The notes: generated by a model not told the origin, from the letters alone. Counted from the first letter of the stretch, positions 31,301 through 41,978 are shown. The stretch: 64,000 nucleotides of DNA from Cephalopachus bancanus (GCA_027257055.1 JAPVLO010000997.1:1-64000); one strand, 5' to 3'. Numbers and translations: made by a program.

Positions 31301-34300
31301 AAAACATAGTGTATTTCTTCTTACATGTTTAAACTTCATCACCTTCAAAGTATGCTCCATTTGATGTAATACACCTATCAAGATGCTTTTTTCACTGCTC
31401 AAAACTGTTTTTGAACTCATCAATTTTGATGCCTTTTAGTGCTTCTGCCGGTTTTTGTTTCATCTCTTTCACATCGGCAAAATGTCCCTTTTAAGGACTT
31501 TTTTTAATCTGGGGAAACAAAAAAACATCACTCGGGCCGAGTTGGAAGGGTGAATAGAAGGGTGAGCCATGGAGGTCACGCTGTTTTTAGTCAAAAACTG
31601 CTGAACACTCAGTGCGGTTGTGGGCAGGTTATTCATGTAGATCACACATCACGAAAATGGGCGTGTTGAAAGAATCTCTCCCCCTCACTAAGGCCAAACA
31701 CAGCCTCTCACAATGCTAGCTGGCACACTGATGCCGATGGTTCTTAAAACACTTACCTAGTGGGGGAAGCCTGTACTACGAGGGGTCTACCCTCCAAAAA
31801 ATAATTCTGGGTTTTTTTGGGTCCCCCTCGTATCCGATAAGTAACTTATATTTAGAATATATGATGAAACATATGATGAAACTTACAACTCAATTAATAA
31901 AAAGACAACCAAATTTTTTTTTTTGAGTTGGAGTCTCACTCTGTCACCCAGGTTGGAGTGCAGTGGCACGCTCACGGTCACTGCAGCCTTGACCTGCTGG
32001 GCTCAGGCGATCCTTCCACCTCAGTCTTCCAAGTAGCTGGAACTATAGGTACGCGCCACCACGCCTGGCTAATTTTTTGATTTATTGTAGAGATGAGGTC
32101 TCACCAGGTTGCCCAGGCTGGTCTCAAACCTGTGGGCTCAAGCATTCCTCTCACCTGGGCCTCCCAAAGTGCCAGAATTATAGGCATGAGCCACCATGCC
32201 CAGCCTGATAACCTAATTTTTAAAAATGGGCAAAGGCCTTCTGCCATGGACTGACACCGCAAGAAGGCTCTCACCACCCACCAATCATGGACTTCCCAGC
32301 CTCCAGAGCCATGAGCTAATATATTTCTGTTAATGATAAAAAATTAAATTAAATCAAAATTTTAAAATAAATAAAAAATGAAAATGGGTGAAGTATCTGA
32401 ATAGAAATTTCATCAGTGAAGATATACAAACGGCCAATAAGCACATGAAAGGTGCTCAGCATCAATAATCATTGGGGAAATGCAAATCAAAACCACAGTG
32501 GAGGTCAGGCTCAGTAGCTCAGCCTGTATTCCCAGCACTTTGGGAGGTCAAGGCGAGTGGATTGTCTGAGCCTGTGAGTTTGAGACCAGCCCGGGCAACT
32601 TGCCAAGACCTTGTCTCTACAATAAATCAAAAATTAGCTGAGTGTGGTAGCACGCACTTGTAGTCCCAGCTACTTGGAAGGCTGAGGTAGAAGAATTGCA
32701 GGTCGACTCTGGAGTGGCTGTGTATGCCACTGCACTACATCCAGCCTGGGTGACAGAGTGAGATTCCAACTCAAAACAAAACAAAAAACAAAACCACAGT
32801 GAGATACCACCCCATACCCATTAGGATGGCTCCTATCAAAATAACAGAAAATAACAAGAGTTGGTACGGATGTGGAGAAAAATTGGAACCCTTGTGCAGT
32901 GTGGGTGGGAAGGTCAACTGGCACAGCCACTATACAGAGCAGTATGGTGGTTCCTCAAAAATATCAAAAATAGGACGGACACAGTGGCTCACACCTATAA
33001 TCCCAGCACTTTGGGAGGCTGAGGTGAGAAGATTGCCTGAGCCCACGGGTTCGAGACCAGCCTGGGCAAGTTGGTGAGACTTCATCTCTACAATAATCAA
33101 AAAATTAGCTGGGCATGGTGGCACATGCCTGTAGTTCCAGCTACTTGAAAGGCTGAGGCAGAAGGATCGCCTGAGCCCAGCAGGTCGAGGATGCAGAGAC
33201 CATGAGCGTGTCACTGTACTCCAGCCTGCGTGACAGAGTGAGACTCCAACTCAAAAACAAACAAACAAAAAAATCAAAAATAGAATTGCCACATGCTTCA
33301 GCAGTTCCACTTCTGGATTTACACCCATAAGAACTGAAAGCAGACTCCTGAAGAGATACATGTACACCCATGTTTATAGCAGCATTATTTACAATAGCTA
33401 AAATGTGGAAGTAACCGAGTGCCTATCAGTGGATGAAGGAATGAGCAAAATGTGGTAAATACATACAGTGGAGTATTATTCAGCCTTAAAAAGGAAAGAA
33501 ATTGACATATGCTACAACATAAACGAAGCTTGAGGACATTATGCTAAGTGAAATGAGCCAGTCACAAACAGACAAATACTATATGATTCCACTTATATGA
33601 GGTACTTAGAGTAGCCAAATTTATAAAGACAGAAAGCAGAATGATGGTTGCCGGGGGCTGGGGGTGTGGTAATGAGGAGCTGTTTGATGGGTACAGAGTT
33701 TTAGTTTTGCAAGATGAAAAGAGTTCTGGAGACTGTACGACAGTACGAATGTACTTAACACTACTGAGCTGTCCACACAAAAATAGTTAAGAAGGCACAT
33801 TGTATATGAAAGAGAAAGGAGGAGGAAGGAGGAAGAGGAGGAAGAAAAGTAGAAGAACAACAAGAACTGGCAGTAGATTCTCATCAGAGACCCTACTGGC
33901 GTGTGGGTGGAGCCATTCTTTTTCATGTTGAGCTATCCTTGCACATTGCTGAATACTCAGCATTCTGGTTCTCTCTCAGTAAATGCAGTAATGCTCTCTG
34001 GTGACTGTAACAAAACAAAGCCAAATAACGCAGCCCCACACACTTCCAGTGCCCCCTTGATGACTGAGAACACCAGGCTGAGTGCAGCACCGGCCCCAGG
34101 CAAGGATGAGGGCCACAGGCAGAGAGTGGAAACATTCCCGTCAAAGGAAAGAAGCTGTTTCATCTCCACATCTTCAACTCCAGAAGCATCCACGGCCTCT
34201 GCACAAGCTAGAATGCTCTTATCCACACAACACCTCCCTCTGGTACTGCCTGGGACTCCCTCAGAGACTCAGTCCTGCCTCTCAGAACCCGACCCTGCCT

Positions 34301-37107
34301 GTGTGTCTCAGCACAGGCCCTGAGAGCAGCAGAGTGTCCCTCACCCCCTCAGGCTCCCCATGGTCACTTCAGCCAACAGGGGAGACAGGCATGGAGGTCT
34401 GGAGAGGGCCGAAGGGTGCCTTGAGCAGGGAGTACCCAAACAACCTTCCAACCCCAGCACCCCAGGGTCCCTCATTCACTCACCTCAGCCTCAGCCCTCC
34501 TGATCTGCCTCTCCAGATCCTTGGGGACCATTTTCCCTCTGAAAAAGAAAATCGAGAGGCAGAGAGGTGACAGGGTTGGAAGCGCCCTGTTGGAATTTGG
34601 GTAAGGTGGGGTTAGCAATGAGAGGCCACAGGCTGGCCGTGCCCTAAGAGGCATGAAACAGATCTCAGGGCACAGGGCGGGAACTCTGGCAAGCACTGGT
34701 AGCCGGAGCAACAATTCTGCAGGTACAGCAAGGGGAGAGAAGTTCACTGGGGGTCTGGCCTGAGGCCAGAGCTTTCTGGCAGCAGGAAAAGCCACTGTGC
34801 CAAGTTGGGTCAGAGCCATGTGGGCAGGACCTTCACCTCTCGTCAGCCTTGACCACTCGGACACTGTCGGTGCCAAGTCCCAGGAAAGCAGCTCCCTTTT
34901 TGATGGAGTAGTGACACTGTGGAGGAAGCAGGGGTGATTAGCATGACTTGGGCTTGGGGCCAAAAGGCAGAGAGGACGGGGAGGAGACACGCTGGTAAAA
35001 GTCAAGGATGAGATGTGGTAGACCGGTCCTGCAGCCCAGGGCTTCTGAACCTTCACAAAGGAATCACCTGGGGGTCTGGTTGAAATGCAGATTCAGCTCA
35101 GACTGTCTGGGGTGGGGCCAGAGATTCTGCATTTCTAACAGGCCCCAGGCCATACCCATGCTGCAGACGCACAGAGCACAGCCTGAGTAGAAGGGGCATG
35201 GACTGCTTCCACTGCACTCGCGACCCCCCCAACCCATCCATGAGCAGGAGTGCTTCTCGGCCTCCTTGATTGGAAGGAAGCACAGCACATCCGCCTGGGG
35301 CTGGCCTCGGAGGATGTGGGAAGGGCGGGGAGAGGACCCAAAGGGCCTCTGGCTTAGCTGGCTAGCGACAAGAGGGGTGGGCCTGTGCCTCTTCCCCACC
35401 TCCTGTGATGTGAAGAGGGCCAGGGGCGGCAGTGCCCAGAGGCCCCTCTGCTTGCAATCCGGGTAGCGCTGATAGCGGGCCAGGTTTATGGCATACATGT
35501 TGGAGATGGAGCCACCTGTCATGGGGAGGGACGGTGGCAGGAGACTGGGGCTTGCCTCCCCTGACCCTTCCACCAGAAGAAGTAACCCAAGAATCAAGCG
35601 TGACTCCGCCCAGGCCAGGAATTCCCAGGGCTCTACAAATGGCACAAGGTCCCAGGACAGCTCCAGGACTAGTGGATCCTCTCAACTACCCCCTTCACAC
35701 CCAGAGAGAGCAGGCACCAGAGCACAGCTCCCTGGGGCAGCACCCAGGGACTGCTGGCAAATACCAGGTCGAAAGGACTGGGCAGCCTCCTCCCTGGCCC
35801 AGCCCAGGCCAGCTGGAGAGGAAACAAAAAGGCATCACCCCTCCCTGCCAGCTGCTTAGAGTAAGAGAACGATGGGACAGGAGGAACCCTGAAAAAGGCC
35901 CAAGAAAGGTCCCCTTCCTCTTCACATACCAGGGCAGAAGACCCCATCCCCAGAGCGCCAGCCCACCAGGGCCCGGAGTGTCTTCAGCACCTCCTCCTCC
36001 ATGAGCACAAACACGGGGGCAATCTCATATGTGTACCTGCCAGAAGAGGGACAATGAGGAAAGGAAAGAGATGGGGAGGGACAGCCAGGGCAGCCCTTCA
36101 ACAACAGAGGCGTCAGAGAAAGGAGGTGGTGAGCACAAGTGAGGGGAGGGTCCAAAGAGAAGAACAAGGAGGTAGCAGAGCACCAGGGAAGCAAGAATGA
36201 GACAAACGGGGGGTCAGGAGGCAGGAGAATGCTTGGAGAACAGGGGCTCAAGAACACGAGGGGAGGCTGCCAGCAGGGATGCCCAGAGAACGGCAGAGGG
36301 GGCCACAACCACCCTCTCCCTGCCTCTAAGGCACCTCTCCAGCAAGCCCAAAGCGCTGGTGGCATGGTGGAGGGGCCTGGGGATGGCTCACTGGCTGGTG
36401 TTGAGGCTCTCGGTGATGACACGCCCGGCCAGGGCATGGGCGTCCAACCCGGAGAAGAGCTGGTTGAAGAACCGAGGATGACCTGGAGGAGGGCGGTGGG
36501 GAGGGCGCTCAGAGTGGGGCTGGGTGCACACTCTGGAGACCCCTCCCCGAGCTGGAGCCCACCAGTCTTGACACTGTAGCGAATCACAGCCCGGCACCGC
36601 TCCAGGATCTGCTCCTGCGACTCCCCCTGGTCCCGCAGCTCTAAATCCAGCAGCTGTTTCAGCTCCTCCGGCTCCTTCCACTCACAGACCTAGGAGAAGC
36701 TGAGATGCTGGGAGTCTTGGACCCCGGTGGACCGGCCACCCAAACCACATCTCCACAGACACAAGCACTTAAAGCAAATATTTAGGGATAGTTTCAGAGC
36801 AAAAATACGAAGGTGAACAAAAGTAAATAAACATAGTAAGACCCTGTATTTAAACCCTTGGGGCCCAGAGGGGAGGGTGGTGCATTCTGGGGGAAGCCTT
36901 ATGAAGGGAAGAAAGTTACAGACCAGGATTGGAAAGAGAAAGGGAAGACCTGATGGGCTGGAGGAGGGAGAAAGAACTCACCTTCTCAGAGGCACTGGTC
37001 CCTTTGCGAACGGCCTCATCCATGACAATCCCAAACACAGCCCGGAGTAAGGTTTCCACAGTCTCAGGATCCCCATCAAGGGCCGGGAATGGTTTTGAGT
37101 CAGCCAT
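25188..37107 (-). CDS. CSAD: Cysteine sulfinic acid decarboxylase, 14 coding exons
   Basis: CSAD decarboxylates cysteine sulfinate to hypotaurine, the main step of taurine synthesis, as a cytosolic PLP enzyme of the group II decarboxylase (glutamate decarboxylase) family. Joining 37107-36982, 36689-36563, 36482-36392, 36036-35930, 35515-35400, 34916-34837, 34538-34484, 28092-27976, 27900-27836, 27565-27484, 27090-26891, 26709-26658, 26518-26429 and 25361-25188 gives 1,482 bases: 493 codons plus TGA, the human length. All junctions keep frame and use GT-AG. PLP-binding Lys305 lies in NPHK and the cofactor-stacking segment is HVDAAWGG (residues 271-278). The start is the ATG of MADS, as in human CSAD. 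One unusually large intron (28093-34483) is filled by L1, mariner and Alus. No disabling change is visible. GADL1 and GAD1/2 are the nearest relatives; the sequence follows CSAD almost residue by residue. Confidence 0.97.
25784..25943 (-). mobile_element. Alu right half in CSAD intron
   Basis: Antisense right arm only, ending at the linker (CACCATGCCCGGCTAAG). Confidence 0.85.
26429..26518 (-). CDS. CSAD: CSAD coding exon 13
   Basis: 90 bases. Encodes [20 protein letters not shown] through RLSK, the start of the small C-terminal domain. Confidence 0.95.
26658..26709 (-). CDS. CSAD: CSAD coding exon 12
   Basis: 52 bases. Encodes [17 protein letters not shown], with donor GAG|GTATGA. Confidence 0.94.
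26891..27090 (-). CDS. CSAD: CSAD coding exon 11
   Basis: 200 bases. Encodes [20 protein letters not shown] through [10 protein letters not shown]. The segment [11 protein letters not shown] corresponds to the active-site loop that helps set substrate choice in the family. Confidence 0.95.
27484..27565 (-). CDS. CSAD: CSAD coding exon 10 (PLP lysine)
   Basis: 82 bases. Encodes [20 protein letters not shown] through LLRDTS. Lys305 of NPHK forms the Schiff base with PLP. Confidence 0.95.
27836..27900 (-). CDS. CSAD: CSAD coding exon 9
   Basis: 65 bases. Encodes [20 protein letters not shown] and Q. It begins with the AAWGG that completes the family HVDAAWGG signature. Confidence 0.95.
27976..28092 (-). 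CDS. CSAD: CSAD coding exon 8
   Basis: 117 bases, 39 codons. Encodes [20 protein letters not shown] through LWLHVD. It carries the [10 protein letters not shown] motif and the Asp (HVD) that pairs with the PLP ring nitrogen. Confidence 0.95.
28345..28972 (+). mobile_element. Two Alus in the large CSAD intron
   Basis: Young-type Alu 28345-28637 (GCGGGTTCGAGACCCGC) and older-type Alu 28684-28972. Confidence 0.9.
29167..29757 (+). mobile_element. Two young Alus in L1
   Basis: 29167-29453 and 29456-29757. Flanking L1 text AACACCAAAAATAA occurs on both sides (29152-29166 and 29750-29763), a target duplication. Confidence 0.9.
30247..30544 (-). mobile_element. Alu
   Basis: Full antisense dimer within L1 text. 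Confidence 0.9.
30607..31216 (+). mobile_element. Alu with an inverted Alu in its linker
   Basis: The outer plus-strand left arm (30607-30732) and right arm (31037-31216) surround an antisense young Alu (about 30735-31026). CACAAAGATTTTT flanks the inner copy (30726-30738 and 31028-31040). Confidence 0.88.
31266..31830 (-). mobile_element. Decayed mariner-type DNA transposon
   Basis: 565 bp with terminal inverted repeats. The left end is CATGGGGAACCCCAAAAAAT and the right end, reverse-complemented, CGAGGGGGACCCAAAAAAAC. It is flanked by TA on both sides (31264-31265, 31831-31832) and inserted in L1 text (CAAATCATATA | TATCCGATAAG). On the minus strand, scraps of mariner transposase C-terminus are readable: [10 protein letters not shown], then [12 protein letters not shown], then [13 protein letters not shown] just before the end. 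Full mariners are about 1.3 kb with about 345 codons, so this copy lacks the N-terminal part. The last catalytic Asp region is degraded. It cannot move itself. Confidence 0.88.
31913..32204 (-). mobile_element. Alu
   Basis: Full antisense dimer of older type in L1 text. Confidence 0.9.
32238..32385 (+). mobile_element. Polyadenylated copy of a MaLR-type LTR fragment
   Basis: GACACCGCAAGAAGGCTCTC and GGACTTCCCAGCCTCCAGAG are typical of MLT1/MST LTRs. Here they end in an A-rich tail (32338-32385) and are flanked by L1 text AAAAATGGGCAAAGG and AAAATGGGTGAAG, which looks like a diverged target duplication. This points to L1-mediated retroposition of an LTR transcript. Confidence 0.6.
32506..32785 (+). 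mobile_element. Alu
   Basis: Dimer flanked by CAAAACCACAGTG (about 32489-32501 and 32790-32802). Confidence 0.9.
32972..33275 (+). mobile_element. Alu
   Basis: Older-type dimer flanked by ATCAAAAATAG (about 32962 and 33273). Confidence 0.9.
33891..34483. other. CSAD intron, unique
   Basis: No repeat or gene recognised. An open frame of about 160 codons on the plus strand has no supporting feature. Confidence 0.5.
34484..34538 (-). CDS. CSAD: CSAD coding exon 7
   Basis: 55 bases. Encodes [19 protein letters not shown] with a strong donor GAG|GTGAGT. The following intron is 6.4 kb. Confidence 0.94.
34837..34916 (-). CDS. CSAD: CSAD coding exon 6
   Basis: 80 bases. Encodes [20 protein letters not shown] through KADE, including the conserved HYS motif whose His stacks on the PLP ring. 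Ends with a split Arg codon (AG|A). Confidence 0.95.
35030..35160 (+). mobile_element. MER5-like (hAT-Charlie) remnant
   Basis: GGAATCACCTGGGGGTCTGG followed by GAAATGCAGATTCAG and AGATTCTGCATTTCTAACAG reads as the MER5A/B nonautonomous DNA transposon. Confidence 0.75.
35400..35515 (-). CDS. CSAD: CSAD coding exon 5
   Basis: 116 bases. Encodes [20 protein letters not shown] through LFTSQE. The GGxxSN motif binds the PLP phosphate in relatives. Confidence 0.95.
35930..36036 (-). CDS. CSAD: CSAD coding exon 4
   Basis: 107 bases. Encodes [20 protein letters not shown] through GDGVFCPG. The YEIAPVF segment lines the active site in this family. Confidence 0.95.
36392..36482 (-). CDS. CSAD: CSAD coding exon 3
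   Basis: 91 bases. Encodes [20 protein letters not shown] through ESLNTS, containing the conserved FFNQLF-type motif of the decarboxylase family. The donor CCA|GTGAGC splits the next Gln codon. Confidence 0.95.
36563..36689 (-). CDS. CSAD: CSAD coding exon 2
   Basis: 127 bases with acceptor CTAG and donor ACTG|GTGGGC. Encodes [20 protein letters not shown] through IRYSVKT, the N-terminal helical arm used for dimer contact in the family. Ends in phase 1. Confidence 0.95.
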
Positions 37108-37118
37108 CAGGATAAAAT
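36982..37118 (-). CDS. CSAD: CSAD first coding exon
   Basis: The acceptor CTCACAG precedes 11 untranslated bases and then ATG (37107-37105). It encodes residues 1-42, ending KGTSASEK, and the donor is AAG|GTGAGT. An upstream exon is needed, so the 5' UTR is split. Confidence 0.93.
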
Positions 37119-37859
37119 CTGTGAGCAGAACTGCAGTCATTCCCTCCTGGGCCTGTGCACCCCACAAAGACCCACCTAGAAAGAGCCTGCACCCCTATAC
37201 CCCATAACAGGCCGAGACCCAAGGCCTGCAGCTCAGTCCCAGTCTTCAGTGCACATATGGCAAGTGTGAGCGTCAAGGATAAAGCCGGAGGGAACAGGTG
37301 GGAGGCGGAAAACAGTCCGTGCTGAGCAGGTGGGTCCTGGTGGCCATTGCCCACCTGGGGCAAAGACAAGACGCTTCCCTCCGCTCAGGAGGCTGGAGCA
37401 AGGTGCACAAGCAGCTCCTCAGAACTGCGGGACCAAGATGGCAGGGAATGCGGGGTGAAAAGAGCAGTCACATGGCCATGGCATAACTGTCATGACCCTT
37501 ATCCTGAAGAGAACTTTGACGGATTTGGGATAAGGACAACAGGCTGAGTTAAGGTCCCTGAACAATCATTAACTGACAGAAGGAGAGGGAAAATGAAATG
37601 AAAAGCAAGAACATATGGCACGCTACCTCAGGGTTGAGAAGGCAGGGGGCCAGAGGGGACCCCTGCTGTGAATCTGAGGGCCCAGCATGGGGGTGTCTGG
37701 AGGGGAGACAAGGGCCCAGGATACTACTGCAGGTGACCCTGGAGACAGAGAGGGGAGGGAGCCTGGGGATTAAGGAAGTGAAATGGTCAAGGCAGGCCTC
37801 TCAGCCAACCTATTTTGCATCCCAGCCTCCAGAGTCTATTCAGAACTGTCCTGATTTCT
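37119..37859. other. CSAD 5' intron, unique
   Basis: No clear repeat or exon seen. A further CSAD 5' UTR exon could lie in this or later intron DNA. Confidence 0.4.
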
Positions 37860-38456
37860 TTCTTTCTTTTTTTTTTTCCAGAGTCTTACTCTGTTACCCA
37901 GGCTGGAATGCAGTGGCACACGCACAGCCACCACAATCTCAACCTGCAGGGCTCAGGCGATCTTTTCACCTTAGCCTCCTAAGTAGCTGGGACTACATGC
38001 GTGTGTCACTATGCCCGGCTATTTTTTTTTTTTTTTTTGAGTTGGAGTCTCACTCTGTCACCCAGACTGGAGTGCAGTGGCACGCTCCCAGCCACCACAG
38101 CCTCAACCTGCTGGGGTCAGGAGATCCTCCCGCCTCAGTCTTCCAAGTAGCCGAACCTACAGGCACACGCTACTGCACCCGGCTAATTTTTTATTTATTG
38201 TAGAGACGAGGTCACGCCAAATTGCCAGGGTGGGTCTTAAACCCGCAGACTCAGGCAATCCACTCGCCTTGGCCTCCCAAAGTGCTGGTATTACAGGCTG
38301 AGCCACCGAGCTCGGCCATAATTTTTTGATTTATTGTAGAGACGAGGTCTCACCAAGTTGCCCAGGCTGGTCTCGAACCCCTAGGCTCAGGTAATCCTCT
38401 TGCCTCTGCCTCCCAAAGTGCTGGGGATTATAGGCGTGAGCTACCACGCCAAGACT
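37860..38456 (-). mobile_element. Alu nested in Alu, same orientation
   Basis: The outer right arm is 37862-38018 and the outer left arm 38320-38456. The inner full Alu (about 38020-38317) sits in the linker. The outer element is flanked by ACTGTCC(T)GATTTCT (37847-37861 and about 38458-38472). Confidence 0.88.
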
Positions 38457-38472
38457 ACTGTCCCGATTTCTA

Positions 38473-39314
38473 AAGCCCTCTCCTAAAGGAGACAGGAGAG
38501 TTTATATTGAGGAGGCATTCTGTTAAACAAGCCCCACCCTGTGCCTTCCAGGCTAGGAGTCCTAGTCTGAAGTGAGAACCAAGCGTGTTCCCGACACGGT
38601 GTTGGGGACTGAGAAAGTTCCCCTGCCCCACTGGGAGGACACAGACCTGGGCATGGCTGGATGCCAACCCTGGGTGTCATCAGAGTTCAGGAAAGGAAAA
38701 GATGGATGGAGGCTAAGAAAGCCCTGCAGTGGAACTGGAGCTTATCCTTCAGAGCAGACAGGAGAAAGGGGACAGGTAAAAGGAAAGAAGGGGGCATTCA
38801 GGGGTTGGAGAAGAAAAGCCATGAACCTACAACGGGGATGAGCGGAGCCGGGTCCGAGGTCAGCGAAGGGCCCAGAGCGTGGAGGCTGGAGCATGGAAGC
38901 AAAGTCAGGGTGCGGGGAGCTGCGTGAGGTTATGGGGAGTCTTGAGTGCCAGCCAGGCCAAGGAATCTAAATTTTATCCTGCAAAAAATGGGAAGTCACT
39001 GAAAGGGTCTGTGGCAAGAAGGAATGCAGTGAAATTGATGTTCTCAGAAGACCAGTTTATAGCAGCAGGATGCAGAAGAATTAACAGGCTCTTGCCGAAA
39101 ATCAAGTAACAAGTGGTCCACACTAGAATAAGGGTGAGGGGGATAGGAAAGGAAAGACAGAAGAATCTGTAGGCTTGGTCATTCCCTGAATTACACTGGA
39201 GTTAACGCTTATGGGATCTACATTGCAGGAGAAGGCAGACTCAGGGACGACGTGGGGATTTCAAGCCTGGGCAGTTGGAAAAATAATGATACTCCAAAAG
39301 AAACAGGGGTGCAG
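38473..39314. other. CSAD intron, mostly unique
   Basis: The stretch around AATCTAAATTTTATCCTGCA (38965) looks like an old interspersed repeat (L2/MER class), not firmly assigned. No exon seen. Confidence 0.4.
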
Positions 39315-39600
39315 GCCAGGCTTGGTGGCTCAGTCTGTAATCCCAGCATTTTGGGAAGCTGAGGTGAGTGGATTGCCTGAACCCACGGGTTTGAGACCAG
39401 CCAGGGAACTTGGCAAGATCTTGTCTCTACAATTAAAAAAAAAAATGTGCCGGGCATGGTAGCATGCGCCTGTAGTTTTGGCTACTTGGAAGGCTGAGGC
39501 AGAAGAATCACTGGATCCCAGCAGGTCAACGCTGGGGTGGCCATGAGCGTGCCACTGCACTCTAGCGTCGACGACGGAGTGAGACTCCAACTCAAAAGAA
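39315..39600 (+). mobile_element. Alu
   Basis: Full dimer, flanked by AAAAGAAACAGG(G/A)(G/A)TGCAG on both sides (39296-39312 and about 39599-39615). Confidence 0.9.
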
Positions 39601-39929
39601 AAGAAACAGGAATGCAGAAAGGGGAAGCTGGGTAGAAAACGAAGTGGTTATTTCTCTGAAATACTCATCCAAGTGGAGGCCCCCTAGGACCACAGGTACT
39701 CCCGCGGGAGGGGACAGGCCCAGGTCTCTGAGGAGACCCCAGAATGGGAAGATTTGAGAGTGAAGGTATGGCTGGAGGCTTGGAATGGGCTCCCCAGGGA
39801 GAGAGTATTCAGAGAGCAAGGTGGGAGGAGAGAGACAAACACCAAGGACTGGGGACACACCAAGGACAGGGCAAGAGAGCAAGAAAATCTGGAAAGGGAG
39901 CGACCTGCCTCAAAGTGGGTAGCTCTTAG

Positions 39930-40207
39930 CTGGGCATAGTGGCTCACGCCTTGTAATCCCAGCATTTTGGGAGGCAGAGGTGAGAGGAATGCCTGGGCCC
40001 AAGGGTTTGAGACCAGCTGAACAACATGGCAAGACCTAGTATCTACAATAAATCAAAAATTAGCTGGGCGTGATGGCACCTGCCTATAGTTTCAGCTATT
40101 TGTAAGACTTACGCAGAAGGAATACCTGAGCCCATCAGGTCGAGGCTGCAGTGGCCGTGAGCATGCCACTAAACTCCAGCCTGGGCAATAGCGTGAGACT
40201 CCAACTT

Positions 40208-40239
<32 letters not shown>

Positions 40240-40390
40240 GTTAGCCAGGCGTGGTGGCATACACCCATGGTTCCAGCTATTTGGAAGGCTGAGGCGGAAG
40301 GATCGCCTGAGTCCAGCAGGTTGAGGCTGCTGTGCCACTGCACTCCAGCCTGAGCAACAGAGTGAGACTCCAACTAAAAAAAAAAAAAGA
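39930..40390 (+). mobile_element. Alu dimer plus extra right arm
   Basis: The dimer 39930-40215 is followed by an AAAG run and a right arm (40240-40390), another L-R-R arrangement. Confidence 0.85.
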
Positions 40391-40734
40391 GAAAGGTGAG
40401 AGCCCTCAACAATCTCAGAAGGTAGGAAACAGGTGAGAAGTGGTAGCCGTTTGGCAAATGACAGGTGACAGAAAGCCAAAACCAGTGTCTGCCCTGCCAA
40501 TGGGAAGCAGGCTCAGGAATGAAAGCACTAGCTATCCTGGAAGGAAGGGGACGTGGAAAGGGGACAGGTGAAAAAAATGGGGATAAGATGATCCGTGTAG
40601 GGAGCAATTAGACCCTCATTCTCCTCCCCCTGCCCAGTCAGCCAGGCAGCTGGGCTTCTGTCTCCCGACTTCTAAAGAAGCAGGTTTCTTTTTGGAGAAA
40701 GTGAAGCAGAGAGACCAGGACTTAAGAATTCCAG

Positions 40735-41320
40735 CCAGCCGGGTTCGGTGGCTCAGCCTGTGATCCCGCCCCTTTGGGAGGCTGAGATGAGTGGACTGCC
40801 TGAGCCCGTGGGTTCGAGACCCACCTGGGCAGCGAGACCTCATCTCTACAATAAATCAAAAAATCAGCCGGGCGTGGTATTGCATGCCTGTAATTCCAGC
40901 TCCTTGGAAGGCTGATGCGGAAGGATTGCTGGAGCCCAGCAGGTTGAGGCTGCGGTGGCCGGGAGCGGCCACTGCACTCCAGTCTGGACGACAGAGTGAG
41001 ACTCCAACTCAAAAAAAAAAAAAAGAATTCCAGTTGTAGCCAGGCTCGGTGGCTCAGCCTGTAATCCCGCACTTTGGAGGCTGAGGTGAGTGGATTGCCT
41101 GAGCCCGCGGGTTCAAGACCCGCCTGGGCAACTTGGCGAGACCTCATCTCTACAATAAATTAAAAAAATCCGCCAGGCGTGCCTGTAATTCTGGCTACTC
41201 GAAGGCTGAGGCGGAAGGATCGCTGGAGCCCAGCAGGTCAAGGCTGCGGTGGCCGGGAGCAGCCACTACACTCCAGTCTGGGTGACAGAGTGAGACTCCA
41301 ACTCAAAAAAAATAAAATAA
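40735..41320 (+). mobile_element. Two young Alus
   Basis: 40735-41024 and 41038-41320, separated by AGAATTCCAGTTGTAG. AAGAATTCCAG(C/T) also precedes the first, so it marks a target duplication of the first copy. The first has GTGGGTTCGAGACCCAC, a fully paired T-arm variant. Confidence 0.9.
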
Positions 41321-41506
41321 AAAGAATCCCAGGTGCAGCAGAAGATGAGGATGAGGCACTGTCCTGGATACAGGAGGATTAAGAGGAACTTAAATATCAA
41401 ACCAACCCCTTTCTCCCAATCAGCTCCCAGAATTAGAATTGATGGCCAGGAGTAAACTCTCCAGGACCAGGAGACTGGAGAATTCCTCCTTGAAGAAACT
41501 GAATTG

Positions 41507-41978
41507 CCAGCCGTGGTGGTTCACGCCTATAGTCCTAGCACTTTGGGAGGACGGGGTGAGAGGATTGCCTGAGCCCACGAGTTCGAGACCAGCCTGGGCA
41601 ACTTGGCGGATCTCATCTCTACAATAAATAAAAAAAAAAATTAGCCGGGTATGGTGGTGCATGCCTGTGGTTCCAGATACTCGTAAGGCTGAGGCGGAAG
41701 AATCGCCTGAGCCCAGCAGGTTGAGGCTGTGGTAGCCATGAGTGTGCCACTGCACTCCAGCCTGGGCGACACAGTAAGACTCCAACTCAAAATAAAAATT
41801 ATACAAACCCAAATAGCCGGGCGTGGTAGCACGCACCTGTAGTTCCTGCTACTTGGAAGGCTGAGGCAGAAGGATCACCGGAGCCCAGCAGGTCGAGGCT
41901 GCGGTGGCCGGGAGCAGCCACTGCACTCCAGTCTGGGCGACAGAGTGAGACTCCAACTCAAAAAAAAATAAAAATAAA
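41507..41978 (+). mobile_element. Alu dimer plus extra right arm
   Basis: Dimer 41507-41797, then a short spacer and a right arm (41814-41978). Confidence 0.85.

Larger units (their letters stand above)
28973..33890 (+). mobile_element. One L1 (ORF2 to 3' end), broken by Alus, a mariner and a retroposon
   Basis: L1 text at 28973-29165, 29758-30246, 30545-30606, 31217-31263, 31833-31912, 32205-32237, 32386-32505, 32790-32971 and 33276-33890 keeps L1 order. It runs from AGCCCAGGCCCAGATGGCCT through GATGTGGAGAAAAATTGGAA to the 3' text around GGAGTATTATTCAGCCTTAA and a purine-rich end at 33810-33865. It is decayed. It lies antisense to CSAD within its largest intron. Confidence 0.8.

Noticed and set aside
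36139..36579. Plus-strand open frame of 146 codons opposite CSAD exons
   Set aside because: It is the antisense shadow of CSAD exon 3 and flanking intron.
37598..38203. 201-codon open frame in a CSAD intron
   Set aside because: Its second half is antisense Alu and the first half has no recognisable domain.
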